Source: Flammeovirgaceae bacterium
GTDB taxonomy: Bacteria > Bacteroidota > Bacteroidia > Cytophagales > Cyclobacteriaceae
Direction of reading: 5' to 3'
Assembly (NCBI GenBank): GCA_021298355.1
Contig: JAJTEH010000007.1
Location: forward strand, 62,001-126,000
DNA length: 64,000 nucleotides
The translations under genes were made by a program, and so were the position numbers. Positions 32,281 to 41,675 of this stretch are shown one piece after another (position 1 is the stretch's first letter; every line of letters begins with the position of its first letter). Below the pieces are notes generated by a model that searched no databases, was not told where the DNA came from, and saw only the letters and a list, made by a program, of their open reading frames with translations.

Positions 32281-34791
32281 ATGTCTTTAGAAACTTTTGG
32301 TAGTAAAGGATTAACAGAATCAGAGGTACAGGCATCAAGAACTAAGTATGGATTAAATGCGCTGGAAGGGAAACCCGTTAGTGGGTTTACAAATGCCATG
32401 TTAAAATTGGTTAAAGAACCCATGATTCTGTTATTACTGGCAGCATCGGTTATATATGTAATAAGTGGAAATTATAGCGATGCCATTTTTTTATCGTCTG
32501 CTATAGTAATCGTTTCTGCTATTTCATTGTTTCAGGATTCCAGAAGCAGAAACGCGTTAGAGAAACTAAAGAAACTTGCTCAACCTACTTGTAAAGTTAT
32601 CCGCAACAAAGAGTTTACCGAAATAAAAAGTGTAGAAGTTGTAGTAGGCGATTATCTGGTTGTAGAAGAAGGAACCTTAATTGCAGCAGATGGTGAAATT
32701 GTGCATTCGAACGATTTTTCTGTAAACGAATCTATTCTTACGGGCGAATCGCTTTCGGTATTTAAAGATAAAGACAAAAAAGATAATCTGATTTTTAGTG
32801 GTACATCAGTGGCTAGTGGTTTGGCTATTGCAAAAGTTACAAACATCGGCAACAAAACTAAATTAGGTTTGATTGGTGTAAGCTTAAACAAAATACAAGA
32901 GGAAAAAACGCCTTTAGAAAAACAAATTTCTGATTTTGTAAAGAAGATGGCTTTAGCAGGTTTAGCTGTTTTTATTTTAGTGTGGGCCATTAATTTTTTT
33001 AAGACCGAAAGTATTTTAGATAGTTTATTAAAAGCATTAACCCTAGCAATGAGTGTTTTGCCGGAAGAAATACCAATGGCATTTACAGCCTTTATGGCAC
33101 TTGGTGCATGGCGATTAATGAAAACAGGAGTTATTGTAAAACAGATGAAAACTGTTGAAACGCTTGGCAGTGCAACTGTTTTATGCATTGATAAAACCGG
33201 AACAATAACAGAAAACAGAATGAGCCTGGCAAAAGTATTTTCACTCGAAAACGAATTGCCCTCTTATTCGGATTCTTTTACGGATGAAGATTGGAAAGTA
33301 ATTGAAATGGGCATGTGGGCAAGTGAACCTATTCCCTTCGATCCGATGGAAATTGCTTTACATGATATGTACAGTAAATCAACGTTACCCGATAAGCGTG
33401 CTGAATTTTCTTTGTTACATGAATATCCGTTAAGCGGAAAACCTCCGATGATGACACACATTTTTCAAGATAAAAATGGTAAAAGAATTATCGCAGCCAA
33501 AGGTGCCCCGGAAGCTTTCTGGCATCTTACAAACTTAAACTATACGGAGCGATTGAAAGTTGAAAAAGTAATTCAGAGTTTTAGTAACGAAGGATTTCGC
33601 GTTTTAGCAGTGGCTCAATGCACAGATGATGTAAAAGAATTTCCGGCAACGCAGCAAGAACTTGCTTTTAAATTGTTAGGTATACTTGCGTTTTACGATC
33701 CGCCAAAGAAAAACATGAAAAATGTTTTACAGAGTTTCTATCAGGCAGGTATACAGGTAAAAATAATTACAGGAGATAACAAAACCACTACAACAACTAT
33801 AGCGAGTCAAATAGGATTTAAAGGATTTGAAAAGAGTTTAACAGGCGATGAACTAATGAAACTTTCGGATGAAGAATTAGATAAAGTGGCCATGCAAACT
33901 CAACTTTTTTGTAGAATGTTTCCTGAAGCTAAACTAAGAATTATACAATCGTTGAAAAGAGTAAACCAAGTTGTAGCCATGACAGGCGATGGTGTTAACG
34001 ATGGGCCTGCCTTAAAAGCTGCACACATAGGAATAGCGATGGGTAATAAAGGAACTGAAATTGCAAAACAAGCAGCCTCTTTAATTTTGATAGATGATGA
34101 TTTAAGCAAGATGGTAGATGCTGTGGCAGCAGGAAGAAAAATTTATGCGAATCTTAAAAAAGCTATTCAGTATATTATCTCTATTCATATTCCTATTATT
34201 CTTACTGTTGTTTTGCCCTTGGCGTTAGGGTGGATGTATCCTAACATTTTATCTCCGGTTCATATCATTTTTTTAGAGTTGATTATGGGGCCAACATGTT
34301 CTATCATTTACGAAAACGAACCCATCGAGAAAAATGCTATGTTGCAAAAGCCTCGTACTCTTTCATTTTCATTTTTTAATTTAAAAGAGTTAACAACAAG
34401 CATTATACAAGGTTTGGTTATAACAGCCGGTACGCTTGCGGTATATCAGTATGCAGTTAGCATGAATTGGAACGAAGAAATTACCAGAACCATGGTTTTT
34501 ACTGTGTTGGTTGTAGCTAACATTTTTTTAACACTTGTTAACCGGTCGTTTTACTTTTCTGTTTTTACCACTATCAGGTACAAAAACACGCTGGTGTATA
34601 TCATACTTGCACTAACCATTTTAATGTTGTGTTTGCTTTTATATATGCCGATGGTAACAAGCTTTTTCAAATTTCAACAAATAACACCATTTCAAGTAGG
34701 TATTAGTATTTCAGTTGGTTTCTTGTCGGTAATTTGGTTTGAATGTATAAAATTGTTTAAACGAGTAAGAAAAGTAAGTGTTAATGTATAA
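32281..34791 (+). CDS. P-type cation-translocating ATPase
   Basis: An 836-residue membrane pump of the P-type superfamily. It shows the actuator motif LTGES, the phosphorylated Asp304 in DKTGT and the hinge motif TGDGVNDGPALKAAHIG. About ten hydrophobic segments are present, four before the P-domain and six after. The M4 motif is LPEEIP, the form found in a bacterial subgroup related to Ca2+/Mg2+ ATPases rather than heavy-metal pumps, and there is no N-terminal metal-binding domain. The transported ion cannot be read from the sequence. It is preceded by a 135-bp spacer, so it is probably its own unit. Confidence 0.92.
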   Translation: MSLETFGSKGLTESEVQASRTKYGLNALEGKPVSGFTNAMLKLVKEPMILLLLAASVIYVISGNYSDAIFLSSAIVIVSAISLFQDSRSRNALEKLKKLAQPTCKVIRNKEFTEIKSVEVVVGDYLVVEEGTLIAADGEIVHSNDFSVNESILTGESLSVFKDKDKKDNLIFSGTSVASGLAIAKVTNIGNKTKLGLIGVSLNKIQEEKTPLEKQISDFVKKMALAGLAVFILVWAINFFKTESILDSLLKALTLAMSVLPEEIPMAFTAFMALGAWRLMKTGVIVKQMKTVETLGSATVLCIDKTGTITENRMSLAKVFSLENELPSYSDSFTDEDWKVIEMGMWASEPIPFDPMEIALHDMYSKSTLPDKRAEFSLLHEYPLSGKPPMMTHIFQDKNGKRIIAAKGAPEAFWHLTNLNYTERLKVEKVIQSFSNEGFRVLAVAQCTDDVKEFPATQQELAFKLLGILAFYDPPKKNMKNVLQSFYQAGIQVKIITGDNKTTTTTIASQIGFKGFEKSLTGDELMKLSDEELDKVAMQTQLFCRMFPEAKLRIIQSLKRVNQVVAMTGDGVNDGPALKAAHIGIAMGNKGTEIAKQAASLILIDDDLSKMVDAVAAGRKIYANLKKAIQYIISIHIPIILTVVLPLALGWMYPNILSPVHIIFLELIMGPTCSIIYENEPIEKNAMLQKPRTLSFSFFNLKELTTSIIQGLVITAGTLAVYQYAVSMNWNEEITRTMVFTVLVVANIFLTLVNRSFYFSVFTTIRYKNTLVYIILALTILMLCLLLYMPMVTSFFKFQQITPFQVGISISVGFLSVIWFECIKLFKRVRKVSVNV

Positions 34792-34965
34792 TCAAGAGAA
34801 TTAATTTCTGCTTATAGGAAATCTTTAAATAGAAATAATAGAGATGAAGCAGCACGTATGATTGAAATCAATTTCTACTTTGACCATCATCATTCAAAAT
34901 GTAATTCATGATGTTTACATTAAATAAAATTCTTAGGCACAACTAACTAACGAAATAAAAAACAG

Positions 34966-36042
34966 ATGAAATATAAATTACTAATAGGGCTTTTTCTGTT
35001 TGCTTCTTGTGCAAGAAAAATGGAGATGACAAATCCTAAAGTAGAAACGATTACAGAATCTGTATATGCCTCAGGAATTATTAAGAGCAACAACCAATAC
35101 CAGGTTTATGCAACAGTTAGCGGAACTATAAGTGAAGTGTATGTTACGGAAGGAAGTCTTGTAAAGAAAGGTTCTGTACTCATGAAAATTAACAATGAAA
35201 CTGCGTTATTAAATGTAGAAAATGCAAATCTGCTTGCCGAACGTGCCAAAGTAGCTGCCAATCAAGACAAACTCAAAGAAGCACTAACCAGAATAGAATC
35301 TGCTGCTGCAAAAAAAATAAATGACTCGCTGCTTTTTGTTAGGCAGCAAAATTTAAAAGCACAAGGTGTTGGTACACAAGTAGAACTCGAACAAAGGGAA
35401 TTAAATTTGAAAAATTCTAAATCAGATTATCAATTAAAATTACTGGCTTATCAATCTTTACAAAAAGATTTACTGCTGGCGGATATTCAGTCTAAGAATA
35501 ATGTTAGAATTTATCAATCTGTTAAAAATGAATTTTTTATCAAGGCCATTAGCGATGGTAAAGTATATAAAGTTTTAAAAGAAAAAGGAGAGTTGGTCAA
35601 TATTCAAAATCCGGTTGCCATAGTTGGAAATGCAGAAAATTTCTATGCAGAGTTAAATGTAGATGAGTACGATATTGCTAAGATTATGTATGGTCAATTG
35701 GTTCTCCTTTCGATGGATAGTTACAAAGGCAAAATTTACAGAGCAAAAATTGAAAGTATAGAACCATTAATGGATACACAATCCAGATCGTTTTTGGTTA
35801 CAGCCTCCTTTCTTACTCGTCCGCCACAACTCTATCCTAATCTTTCGGTAGAAGCTAACATTGTTATTCAAGAGAAGAAAGATGTGCTCACCATTCCGCG
35901 CAACTACTTGATTGGCGATTCGCTTGTTTTGGTGGGAGAAGAAGAAACGCGCAGAGTAATTGTGGGTATCAAAGATTATCGCAAAGCAGAAATAGTACAA
36001 GGATTAAAGTTATCGGATGTTATCTATAAAATTAAACCATGA
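34966..36042 (+). CDS. HlyD/DevB-like periplasmic adaptor lipoprotein of an ABC exporter
   Basis: A 358-residue membrane-fusion protein. The signal peptide ends LLIGLFLFASC (Cys15), so it is lipid-anchored. A biotinyl-lipoyl half-motif (ATVSGTISEVYVTEGSLVKKGSVL) and a long coiled-coil hairpin (about 75-185) follow, then a second lipoyl half (IKAISDGKVYKV) and a beta-barrel domain. It links an inner-membrane transporter to the periplasm or an outer-membrane channel. It overlaps the permease gene by 4 nt (ATGA), so it is translationally coupled. No TolC gene is in the window. Confidence 0.92.
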   Translation: MKYKLLIGLFLFASCARKMEMTNPKVETITESVYASGIIKSNNQYQVYATVSGTISEVYVTEGSLVKKGSVLMKINNETALLNVENANLLAERAKVAANQDKLKEALTRIESAAAKKINDSLLFVRQQNLKAQGVGTQVELEQRELNLKNSKSDYQLKLLAYQSLQKDLLLADIQSKNNVRIYQSVKNEFFIKAISDGKVYKVLKEKGELVNIQNPVAIVGNAENFYAELNVDEYDIAKIMYGQLVLLSMDSYKGKIYRAKIESIEPLMDTQSRSFLVTASFLTRPPQLYPNLSVEANIVIQEKKDVLTIPRNYLIGDSLVLVGEEETRRVIVGIKDYRKAEIVQGLKLSDVIYKIKP

Positions 36043-37298
36043 ACATTCGCTTACTTGTTCGTATTGCCTTTTCCTTACTTCTTGCAAGGTGGAAACAATC
36101 ACTTGTAGCTGCTATCGGTGTAACCTTCAGCATTACTATGTTTATTGCTTTGTTAGCATTTATGACAGGCCTTAACGATTTATTAGATGGTTTAATACTT
36201 AATCGTACACCACACATCAGGTTGTTTAACGAGATAAAACCAAACAATTTACAACCGATCAATCACGATTCATTATTTAGTAAAAAGTATAACTTTATCC
36301 GTTCTGTAAAGGCTGGGAATAGCCGACAAGAAATTTACAACAGTCAGATAATTATTAAAACTTTATGGCAAGATAAACGCATACAAGGTGTTGCACCAAA
36401 AATAACGGCTCAAGTATTTTTCAACGAAGGAAAAGTAAACATAACCGGAATCATTAATGGTATTGATGTTGAAGCAGAAAGTCGTTTGTTTTCTTTTACC
36501 GATTATGTAGTGGAAGGCAATGCTATCGATTTAAAAAATGTAAACAACAGCATCATACTCGGTAAAGGATTGGCAGAAAAGTTATTAGCTAATATTGGAG
36601 ATGTAGTACAAGTTACTACAGCTAATCAACAGCAATTTTCATTAAAAGTAATTGGTTATTTTCAATCTGGTTTAGTAGATATTGATAAAGTACAAAGTTT
36701 TGCATCGCTTTCAACAACACAAAAAATAGTGGGTAAACCTTCTCACTATATTACAGATATTCAAGTGCGCCTTCACGATTTAAATGCGGCTCCATCTTTA
36801 GCAAAAGAATATGCACAACTTTTTGAAACAGATGCAGAAGATATTCAAACAGCCAATGCACAATTCGAAACAGGATCTTTTGTAAGAAGTTTGATTTCGT
36901 ATGCCGTTGGCATAACCTTATTGATTGTAGCAGGATTTGGTATCTATAACATTTTAAACATGATGATCTATGAAAAAATGGATTCAATTGCCATACTAAA
37001 GGCAACCGGCTTTTCGGGTAGAGATGTGAATCGTATTTTTATGGTTATTGCTGTAAGCATAGGATTATTTGGTGGCGTGATAGGACTAGGTTTCGGATTT
37101 TTGTTTTCAGTTTTAATCGATCAGATTCCCTTTAACACGGCATCTTTACCAACCATTACCACGTATCCGGTTAATTATAGCATAACATTTTATTTAATTG
37201 GTGCTGTTTTTTCTATTGTTACAACCTGGCTTGCAGGTTGGGCACCAGCACAAAAAGCCAGTAAGGTAGATCCTGTAGTAATCATTAGAGGAAAATAA
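36039..37298 (+). CDS. ABC exporter permease, MacB/FtsX (DevC) type
   Basis: A 419-residue permease. An N-terminal transmembrane helix (IGVTFSITMFIALLAFM) is followed by a ~220-residue periplasmic MacB_PCD-like domain and three C-terminal helices (about 285-305, 330-360, 385-405) around the FtsX core. The conserved cytoplasmic coupling region ILKATGFSGRDVNRIF is present. It sits between the adaptor (4-nt overlap) and the ATPase (1-nt gap) genes, forming a DevBCA/MacAB-like exporter. Confidence 0.93.
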   Translation: MNIRLLVRIAFSLLLARWKQSLVAAIGVTFSITMFIALLAFMTGLNDLLDGLILNRTPHIRLFNEIKPNNLQPINHDSLFSKKYNFIRSVKAGNSRQEIYNSQIIIKTLWQDKRIQGVAPKITAQVFFNEGKVNITGIINGIDVEAESRLFSFTDYVVEGNAIDLKNVNNSIILGKGLAEKLLANIGDVVQVTTANQQQFSLKVIGYFQSGLVDIDKVQSFASLSTTQKIVGKPSHYITDIQVRLHDLNAAPSLAKEYAQLFETDAEDIQTANAQFETGSFVRSLISYAVGITLLIVAGFGIYNILNMMIYEKMDSIAILKATGFSGRDVNRIFMVIAVSIGLFGGVIGLGFGFLFSVLIDQIPFNTASLPTITTYPVNYSITFYLIGAVFSIVTTWLAGWAPAQKASKVDPVVIIRGK

Positions 37299-37299
37299 A

Positions 37300-37980
37300 A
37301 TGACGAATAGTGAAACCATACTGCGTGCTGTACACATCAACAAAAGTTTTTCAGATCCTGTGCATGTACAAGTTTTACAAGACATCAATATGTCTGTATC
37401 ACGAGGAGAATTTGTATCCATCACCGGCAAGTCGGGGTGTGGTAAATCAACTTTGCTGTATATACTTTCTACATTAGATACCGACTTTACCGGAGATTTG
37501 TTTATTGATTGCCAACCTATGCGTGGCCTTTCAGAAAAACAATTGGCTAAAGTGCGAAACGAAAAAATCGGATTTGTTTTTCAGTTTCATTATTTACTTA
37601 ACGAGTTTTCTGTACTAGAAAACGTTATGTTGCCTGCATTAAAATTAAATTTACATACTGAAGAAGAAATTCGAGAACACGCTTTACGCAAACTTGAAAT
37701 TTTAGGCATAAAATCTTTAGCGGATAAAAAAGCAAATAAAATTTCTGGAGGAGAAAAACAACGCGTGGCTATAGCACGAGCACTCATCAATAATCCAAGT
37801 ATTATTATGTGCGATGAGCCAACGGGCAACCTCGATAAAACAAATAGTTTACTCGTATTCGAACTATTTAAAGAAATAACAGAGAATGAAGGTCTTACTT
37901 TGATGGTTGTTACCCACGATCAGGAATTTGCCAATCGTACACATAGAATAATTGAAATGGAAGATGGTAAAATACTTTAA
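37300..37980 (+). CDS. ABC exporter ATP-binding protein, MacB/LolD type
   Basis: A 226-residue ATPase with all cassette motifs: Walker A GKSGCGKST, Q-loop FVFQFHYLL, signature ISGGEKQRVAIARAL, Walker B IIMCDEPTGNLD and the H-loop VVTHD. It powers the FtsX-type permease encoded 1 nt upstream. Substrates of this family include lipoproteins, peptides, glycolipids and macrolides; none can be assigned here. It is the last gene of the operon and converges with the hydroxylase gene at 38084. Confidence 0.95.
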   Translation: MTNSETILRAVHINKSFSDPVHVQVLQDINMSVSRGEFVSITGKSGCGKSTLLYILSTLDTDFTGDLFIDCQPMRGLSEKQLAKVRNEKIGFVFQFHYLLNEFSVLENVMLPALKLNLHTEEEIREHALRKLEILGIKSLADKKANKISGGEKQRVAIARALINNPSIIMCDEPTGNLDKTNSLLVFELFKEITENEGLTLMVVTHDQEFANRTHRIIEMEDGKIL

Positions 37981-38083
37981 TGGTTGCTCTATCTCGCTAT
38001 ACTTTTTAATTAAAGGCAGGATAGAAGTGTACAGCATATTTTCTTTATCTAAACACATGTTGCTATACACAACAACATCAGCT

Positions 38084-39016
38084 TTACATTTTAGTATCTG
38101 TTGGTGGAAACAAAGAATTTCGCTTTCGTGCTTTTACTCTTGCAATTTTAGCTGGGTTTCCGAAAATATAGAATATCTTCTCTCGTAATGTTTTGGCATG
38201 ATATACATCTTTTATCATCGAAGCATATTCGTGAAAGTTAATGTAAAATGGATTGCCCTTGTGTGTGATGTTTTCGGTTAGGCCATACACAGCTTGTTCC
38301 TCTTCTTTTTGGTACGTACCAAAAATTCTATCCCAAAAGATAAAGGTAGCGCCAAAGTTTTTATCGATGTATTTTTTTTGTGATCCATGGTGTACCCGGT
38401 GATTAGAGGGTGTGGCAAAAACGTATTCGAAAAACGGAGGTAGTTTTCTAATGTATTCCGTATGTACCCAAAACTGAAATAAAATGGCGATTTGATTGGT
38501 AACAAAAAATATAATAGGATGAAATCCCATTAATGGTATTGGAAAAAGAAAAACTATTTTAAGGTATTGTACCCAACTTAATCTGAACGCTACTGATAAG
38601 TTATAATGTTCGCCTGAATGATGGGCAACATGTGTGGCCCACCAAAAACGTTGCCTATGCGAAATGTTGTGTGCCCAATAACTGCATAAATCAAATAAGA
38701 TGTAACAGGGTATTAAAGTCCACCAGTTTAATTCCATCCGCCAGGGTACCATATTATAAATCCAAACGGCAGCATAAAACAAAACAACTTTTATCCACGT
38801 GCTGATAATGATGTTACCTACCCCCAAGCCCAATGCGCCTACCGACTCAACTTTGTCGTAATATTTTTTATTCTGCCAATAGCTGGCAAGTACTTCTAAC
38901 AATACAAATACAAAAAGCACAGGAATAGCCCAGATGATAATTTCCGGTGCACTATCTTGCAGTGCATCTACTTTAGTAAAAGGTATTTTATCTGCACCAA
39001 ATAAGTTTAAGTTCAT
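38084..39016 (-). CDS. Sterol desaturase / fatty acid hydroxylase family protein
   Basis: A 310-residue integral membrane di-iron enzyme. Histidine clusters are visible as WAHNISH (HxxxH), ATHVAHHS (HxxHH) and SNHRVHHG, with at least four hydrophobic segments. Family members hydroxylate or desaturate sterols, carotenoids, fatty acids or ether lipids. In Bacteroidota they act on membrane lipids, but the substrate here is unknown. It is not in an operon with its neighbours. Confidence 0.93.
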   Translation of the reverse strand: MNLNLFGADKIPFTKVDALQDSAPEIIIWAIPVLFVFVLLEVLASYWQNKKYYDKVESVGALGLGVGNIIISTWIKVVLFYAAVWIYNMVPWRMELNWWTLIPCYILFDLCSYWAHNISHRQRFWWATHVAHHSGEHYNLSVAFRLSWVQYLKIVFLFPIPLMGFHPIIFFVTNQIAILFQFWVHTEYIRKLPPFFEYVFATPSNHRVHHGSQKKYIDKNFGATFIFWDRIFGTYQKEEEQAVYGLTENITHKGNPFYINFHEYASMIKDVYHAKTLREKIFYIFGNPAKIARVKARKRNSLFPPTDTKM

Positions 39017-39093
39017 TGCTAAAGTAAGTTTAGTACATACCCGATTAATCTAAATTGTATTCTTTTGCTGGTTGTTTTGCTTTTCGTATAAAA

Positions 39094-39126
39094 GAAGAAA
39101 AGCTCTGCGCAGGCAGAGTTTTTCTT
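39094..39126 (-). terminator. Terminator after the WGxxGxxG-DUF892 operon
   Basis: CTCTGC GCAG GCAGAG is flanked by AAGAAAA on the left and TTTTTCTT on the right. On the minus strand the stem is followed by a T-rich run. It lies 50 nt beyond the DUF892 stop codon. Confidence 0.83.
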
Positions 39127-39174
39127 GAAGATAATTTTCTTTATGCCATGCTCTTATTTTTAAGCAACTTGTAT

Positions 39175-39756
39175 TTACTCAGCTTCCACTTCATTTTCAG
39201 ATGCTTGAATGTTTATAGCGCTCATAGCAACCTCTGTTAGCTTCTCATCCGCTGCTTTTTCTTCCTCAAGTGTTTCTTCTAACAGTTCTGCAATTTGTTT
39301 TAAGCCAAGCGTATGTGCAAAAGTTTTTAAAGTGCCATACGAGGCAATTTCATAGTGTTCTATTTTTTGTGCTGCAGAAATTATCCCGGCATCTCTCATT
39401 GAGCCTTCTTCGCATTCTTTCATGATGCTTTGTCCTTCTTTAATCAATCCTTCCATTGCATCGCATTTTTTTGCTACTGCTTTTTTCTCAATTAATTCAA
39501 AAATTTCTTCTATTCTTTCTAGTTGAATTTCCGTTTCTGTAAGATGATGGTTCAAAGCCTCAACCAAATCTGGTGATGATGCTTTCTTAGCCATTTCGGG
39601 CAATGCTTTTGTAAGGGCTTTTTCTGCCCAGTATAAATCTTTTAAACTGTCTTCGAACAGTTTCATCAATTGTGAGGATTGCATGCCATTATTTTTTGAA
39701 GCATGGCTTTTTGTATCCTTCTTTTCATTTAGATTTCTTCCTTTTATGGTATTCAT
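39175..39756 (-). CDS. DUF892 ferritin-like protein (YciF family)
   Basis: A 193-residue four-helix protein. A polar N-terminal extension (ca. residues 1-25) precedes the DUF892 core: LFEDSLKDLYWAEKALTKAL, HHLTETEIQLERIEEIF and AAQKIEHYEIASYGTL. Conserved Glu/His residues could bind a di-iron centre as in YciF. Family members are induced by osmotic and other stress. It lies 43 nt downstream of the WGxxGxxG gene in the same orientation, so a shared promoter is likely. Confidence 0.92.
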   Translation of the reverse strand: MNTIKGRNLNEKKDTKSHASKNNGMQSSQLMKLFEDSLKDLYWAEKALTKALPEMAKKASSPDLVEALNHHLTETEIQLERIEEIFELIEKKAVAKKCDAMEGLIKEGQSIMKECEEGSMRDAGIISAAQKIEHYEIASYGTLKTFAHTLGLKQIAELLEETLEEEKAADEKLTEVAMSAINIQASENEVEAE

Positions 39757-39799
39757 GATTTTTAGATTGTTGTGTGTGTATATGTAACCGTTACCTTGA

Positions 39800-40042
39800 T
39801 TAAGAATTATAGTTGGATGATTGAACTACAGGCGTTTCTTTTACCTGATTTGTGCGTTTCACAAAACCTAAAAGACCGATCAGGCCTAATAAGCCAATCC
39901 ATCCGTAATTCGGATTTTTATCGGTATCATATTGTGTAGTAATCTTTTTTACTTCACGCCTTGTTTGAGCATGAGTTAGCGAATTTGTGGCTAACAATGT
40001 TATCAACATAATAACGACCAGTAATGCATTATTTTTTTTCAT
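39800..40042 (-). CDS. WGxxGxxG-type small membrane protein
   Basis: An 80-residue exported protein. The signal peptide ends SLTHAQ. After a short charged region comes the membrane helix YGWIGLLGLIGLLGFVKR, with the WGxxGxxG glycine ladder. Its function is unknown; it is common in stress or differentiation loci. It is the first gene of the unit with DUF892. A TGGCATA element lies 78 bp upstream, and an inverted repeat lies about 90 bp before that. Confidence 0.82.
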   Translation of the reverse strand: MKKNNALLVVIMLITLLATNSLTHAQTRREVKKITTQYDTDKNPNYGWIGLLGLIGLLGFVKRTNQVKETPVVQSSNYNS

Positions 40043-40120
40043 ACGTGTTGTTTTCTTGTGCGTTAAGTACTATCTGTCTAATTAAATCTTCTATATTTTA
40101 TGCTTTCGCGTGAACGATTA

Positions 40121-40136
40121 CAGCAATACTATGCCA
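40121..40136 (-). promoter_or_regulatory. Sigma-54-like promoter element of the WGxxGxxG-DUF892 operon
   Basis: Minus strand TGGCATAGTATTGCTG has a good -24 box and a true GC at -12, but the spacing is one base shorter than consensus. TGTGGA...TCCACA (40226-40243) is a candidate upstream activator site. Confidence 0.4.
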
Positions 40137-40225
40137 ATATTGAAAAGATGATTTTCTTGCTTTTCTAGAAAAACAGACAGGATATTGAAAAGGAAAAAGA
40201 AATTATTTTCTCATTCAGTTAAACG

Positions 40226-40243
40226 TGTGGAGAAATTTCCACA
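40226..40243. promoter_or_regulatory. Inverted repeat, candidate activator site
   Basis: TGTGGA-GAAATT-TCCACA lies in the divergent region between the WGxxGxxG gene and the secreted amidohydrolase-like gene. It is related in half-site (TGTrGA) to the palindrome at 22437-22453, but the spacer is longer. Confidence 0.35.
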
Positions 40244-40303
40244 TAAAGTATAATCTGAAAGTAGATAATGTAAAGTTACTTTACTTAGTATAAATTTAAG
40301 TTT

Positions 40304-40311
40304 TAGCTTTG
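40304..40311 (+). promoter_or_regulatory. Bacteroidota -7 promoter box (TAGCTTTG)
   Basis: TAGCTTTG fits the TAnnTTTG -7 consensus of the primary sigma factor of this phylum. It ends only 7 nt before the ATG at 40319, so the transcript would be nearly leaderless. Confidence 0.5.
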
Positions 40312-40318
40312 TACTGTA

Positions 40319-41500
40319 ATGGGTACAGTAAGATTTAGTTTGTTTGCTATCGTGTTGGCGTTTACCTCCGTGCGTTTATTCGCGCAAGATGTTTTATATG
40401 GTGCCAACCAATACATCGAGTATCAGGTAGGTACGCTTCCATTTGTTATTTCAGTAGCGCATGGTGGTAATCTGGAGCCGGCCAGCATACCCAACAGAAC
40501 GTGTAATAATCCGGTGTACACGGTAGATGCTTTTACAATTGAAACAGCACTTGAAATTAAGCAAAGGCTTTTTGCTATGACAGGCTGTTATCCGCATCTG
40601 ATTATTTCGCATTTAAAACGAAACAAGTTAGACCCCAACCGCAACCTGCAAGAGGGAGCATGCGGTAATCAAGAGGCTATGCAAGCCTGGCAAGAATTTC
40701 ATAATTTTATTTCAACTGCACGAAATACAGCTAATCAACAGTTTACAAACAACACACTATTTGTGGATTTGCACGGGCATGGAAACGAAATTGAGCGAAT
40801 TGAATTAGGTTATTTACTGTACGATGATGAACTCGCCTTGTCTGATAATACGCTTAACACAAATCAGTATGTAAATTTTAGTTCGATAAGAAATTTAGTT
40901 GCTACTAACACAAACAACTATACACATGCACAATTGTTGAGAGGTCCGTTTTCGTTTGGTACGCTACTATCTAAAAGCAATTACCCAACGGTACCAAGTC
41001 AGGATATTCCTTTTCCGGGAGTAAACACAAATTATTTTAGTGGCGGTTACATTACGGCCAATCACACAAGTTACAAAGCCGATGTACAGATAAATGGTTT
41101 TCAGATGGAGTTAAATTTTTCGGGTATAAGAAATACTGCAGCAAACCGAACTTCTTTTGCAAATGCTTTTGCTAAAACAATTGTGGAGTTTATGAACACA
41201 CATTTTAATATGGTTTGGCAATCGTGTACTCCACTTTCGGCAGAGGCAACGGGCACCACTGGTTTAGGTATAGTTTCGCCAAATCCTGCCAGAAGTGGAG
41301 AGTTGCTTAAATTGCATCTGCAAGAGAATAAAAAATATACGTACGAAATAACTACTGTAAATGGTAAACAGATAGCTTCAGGAGAGGTAGATAAGAACAA
41401 CACCATACTGCTACGTGGAATAGATCAGGGTTTTTATCTGCTTAAAGTATACCAGCAAAACGATCGTGTTGTGCTTACAACCAAGCTGGTTATTCAGTAG
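40319..41500 (+). CDS. Secreted N-formylglutamate-amidohydrolase-like protein with T9SS sorting domain
   Basis: A 393-residue protein with a signal peptide ending VRLFAQ. The catalytic domain (about 30-300) shows VISVAHGG, the early HxxxxP-like region, and VDLHGHG, consistent with the zinc amidohydrolase FGase family. Residues ~315-393 form a type IX secretion C-terminal domain (SPNPARSGELLKLHL ... GIDQGFYLLKVYQ ... TTKLVIQ). The family acts on N-formyl amino acids in the cytoplasm. An exported T9SS version would need another substrate, perhaps a peptide or peptidoglycan-derived amide. Confidence 0.82.
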   Translation: MGTVRFSLFAIVLAFTSVRLFAQDVLYGANQYIEYQVGTLPFVISVAHGGNLEPASIPNRTCNNPVYTVDAFTIETALEIKQRLFAMTGCYPHLIISHLKRNKLDPNRNLQEGACGNQEAMQAWQEFHNFISTARNTANQQFTNNTLFVDLHGHGNEIERIELGYLLYDDELALSDNTLNTNQYVNFSSIRNLVATNTNNYTHAQLLRGPFSFGTLLSKSNYPTVPSQDIPFPGVNTNYFSGGYITANHTSYKADVQINGFQMELNFSGIRNTAANRTSFANAFAKTIVEFMNTHFNMVWQSCTPLSAEATGTTGLGIVSPNPARSGELLKLHLQENKKYTYEITTVNGKQIASGEVDKNNTILLRGIDQGFYLLKVYQQNDRVVLTTKLVIQ

Positions 41501-41675
41501 TAGGTTTAGTTGTTTAATGCGGTGCTACTTTACAGCTTGCATCAGAATTAAGCAATTAGTTTTTTGGATACAGTAGATAAAAAGTATAAAAATAACGTAC
41601 ATCTATAGTATTGTAAGAAGAGGTGTTTATCGCTAAAGAAAATACACTTTATTTTTATTCAGGATCATCCTCATT

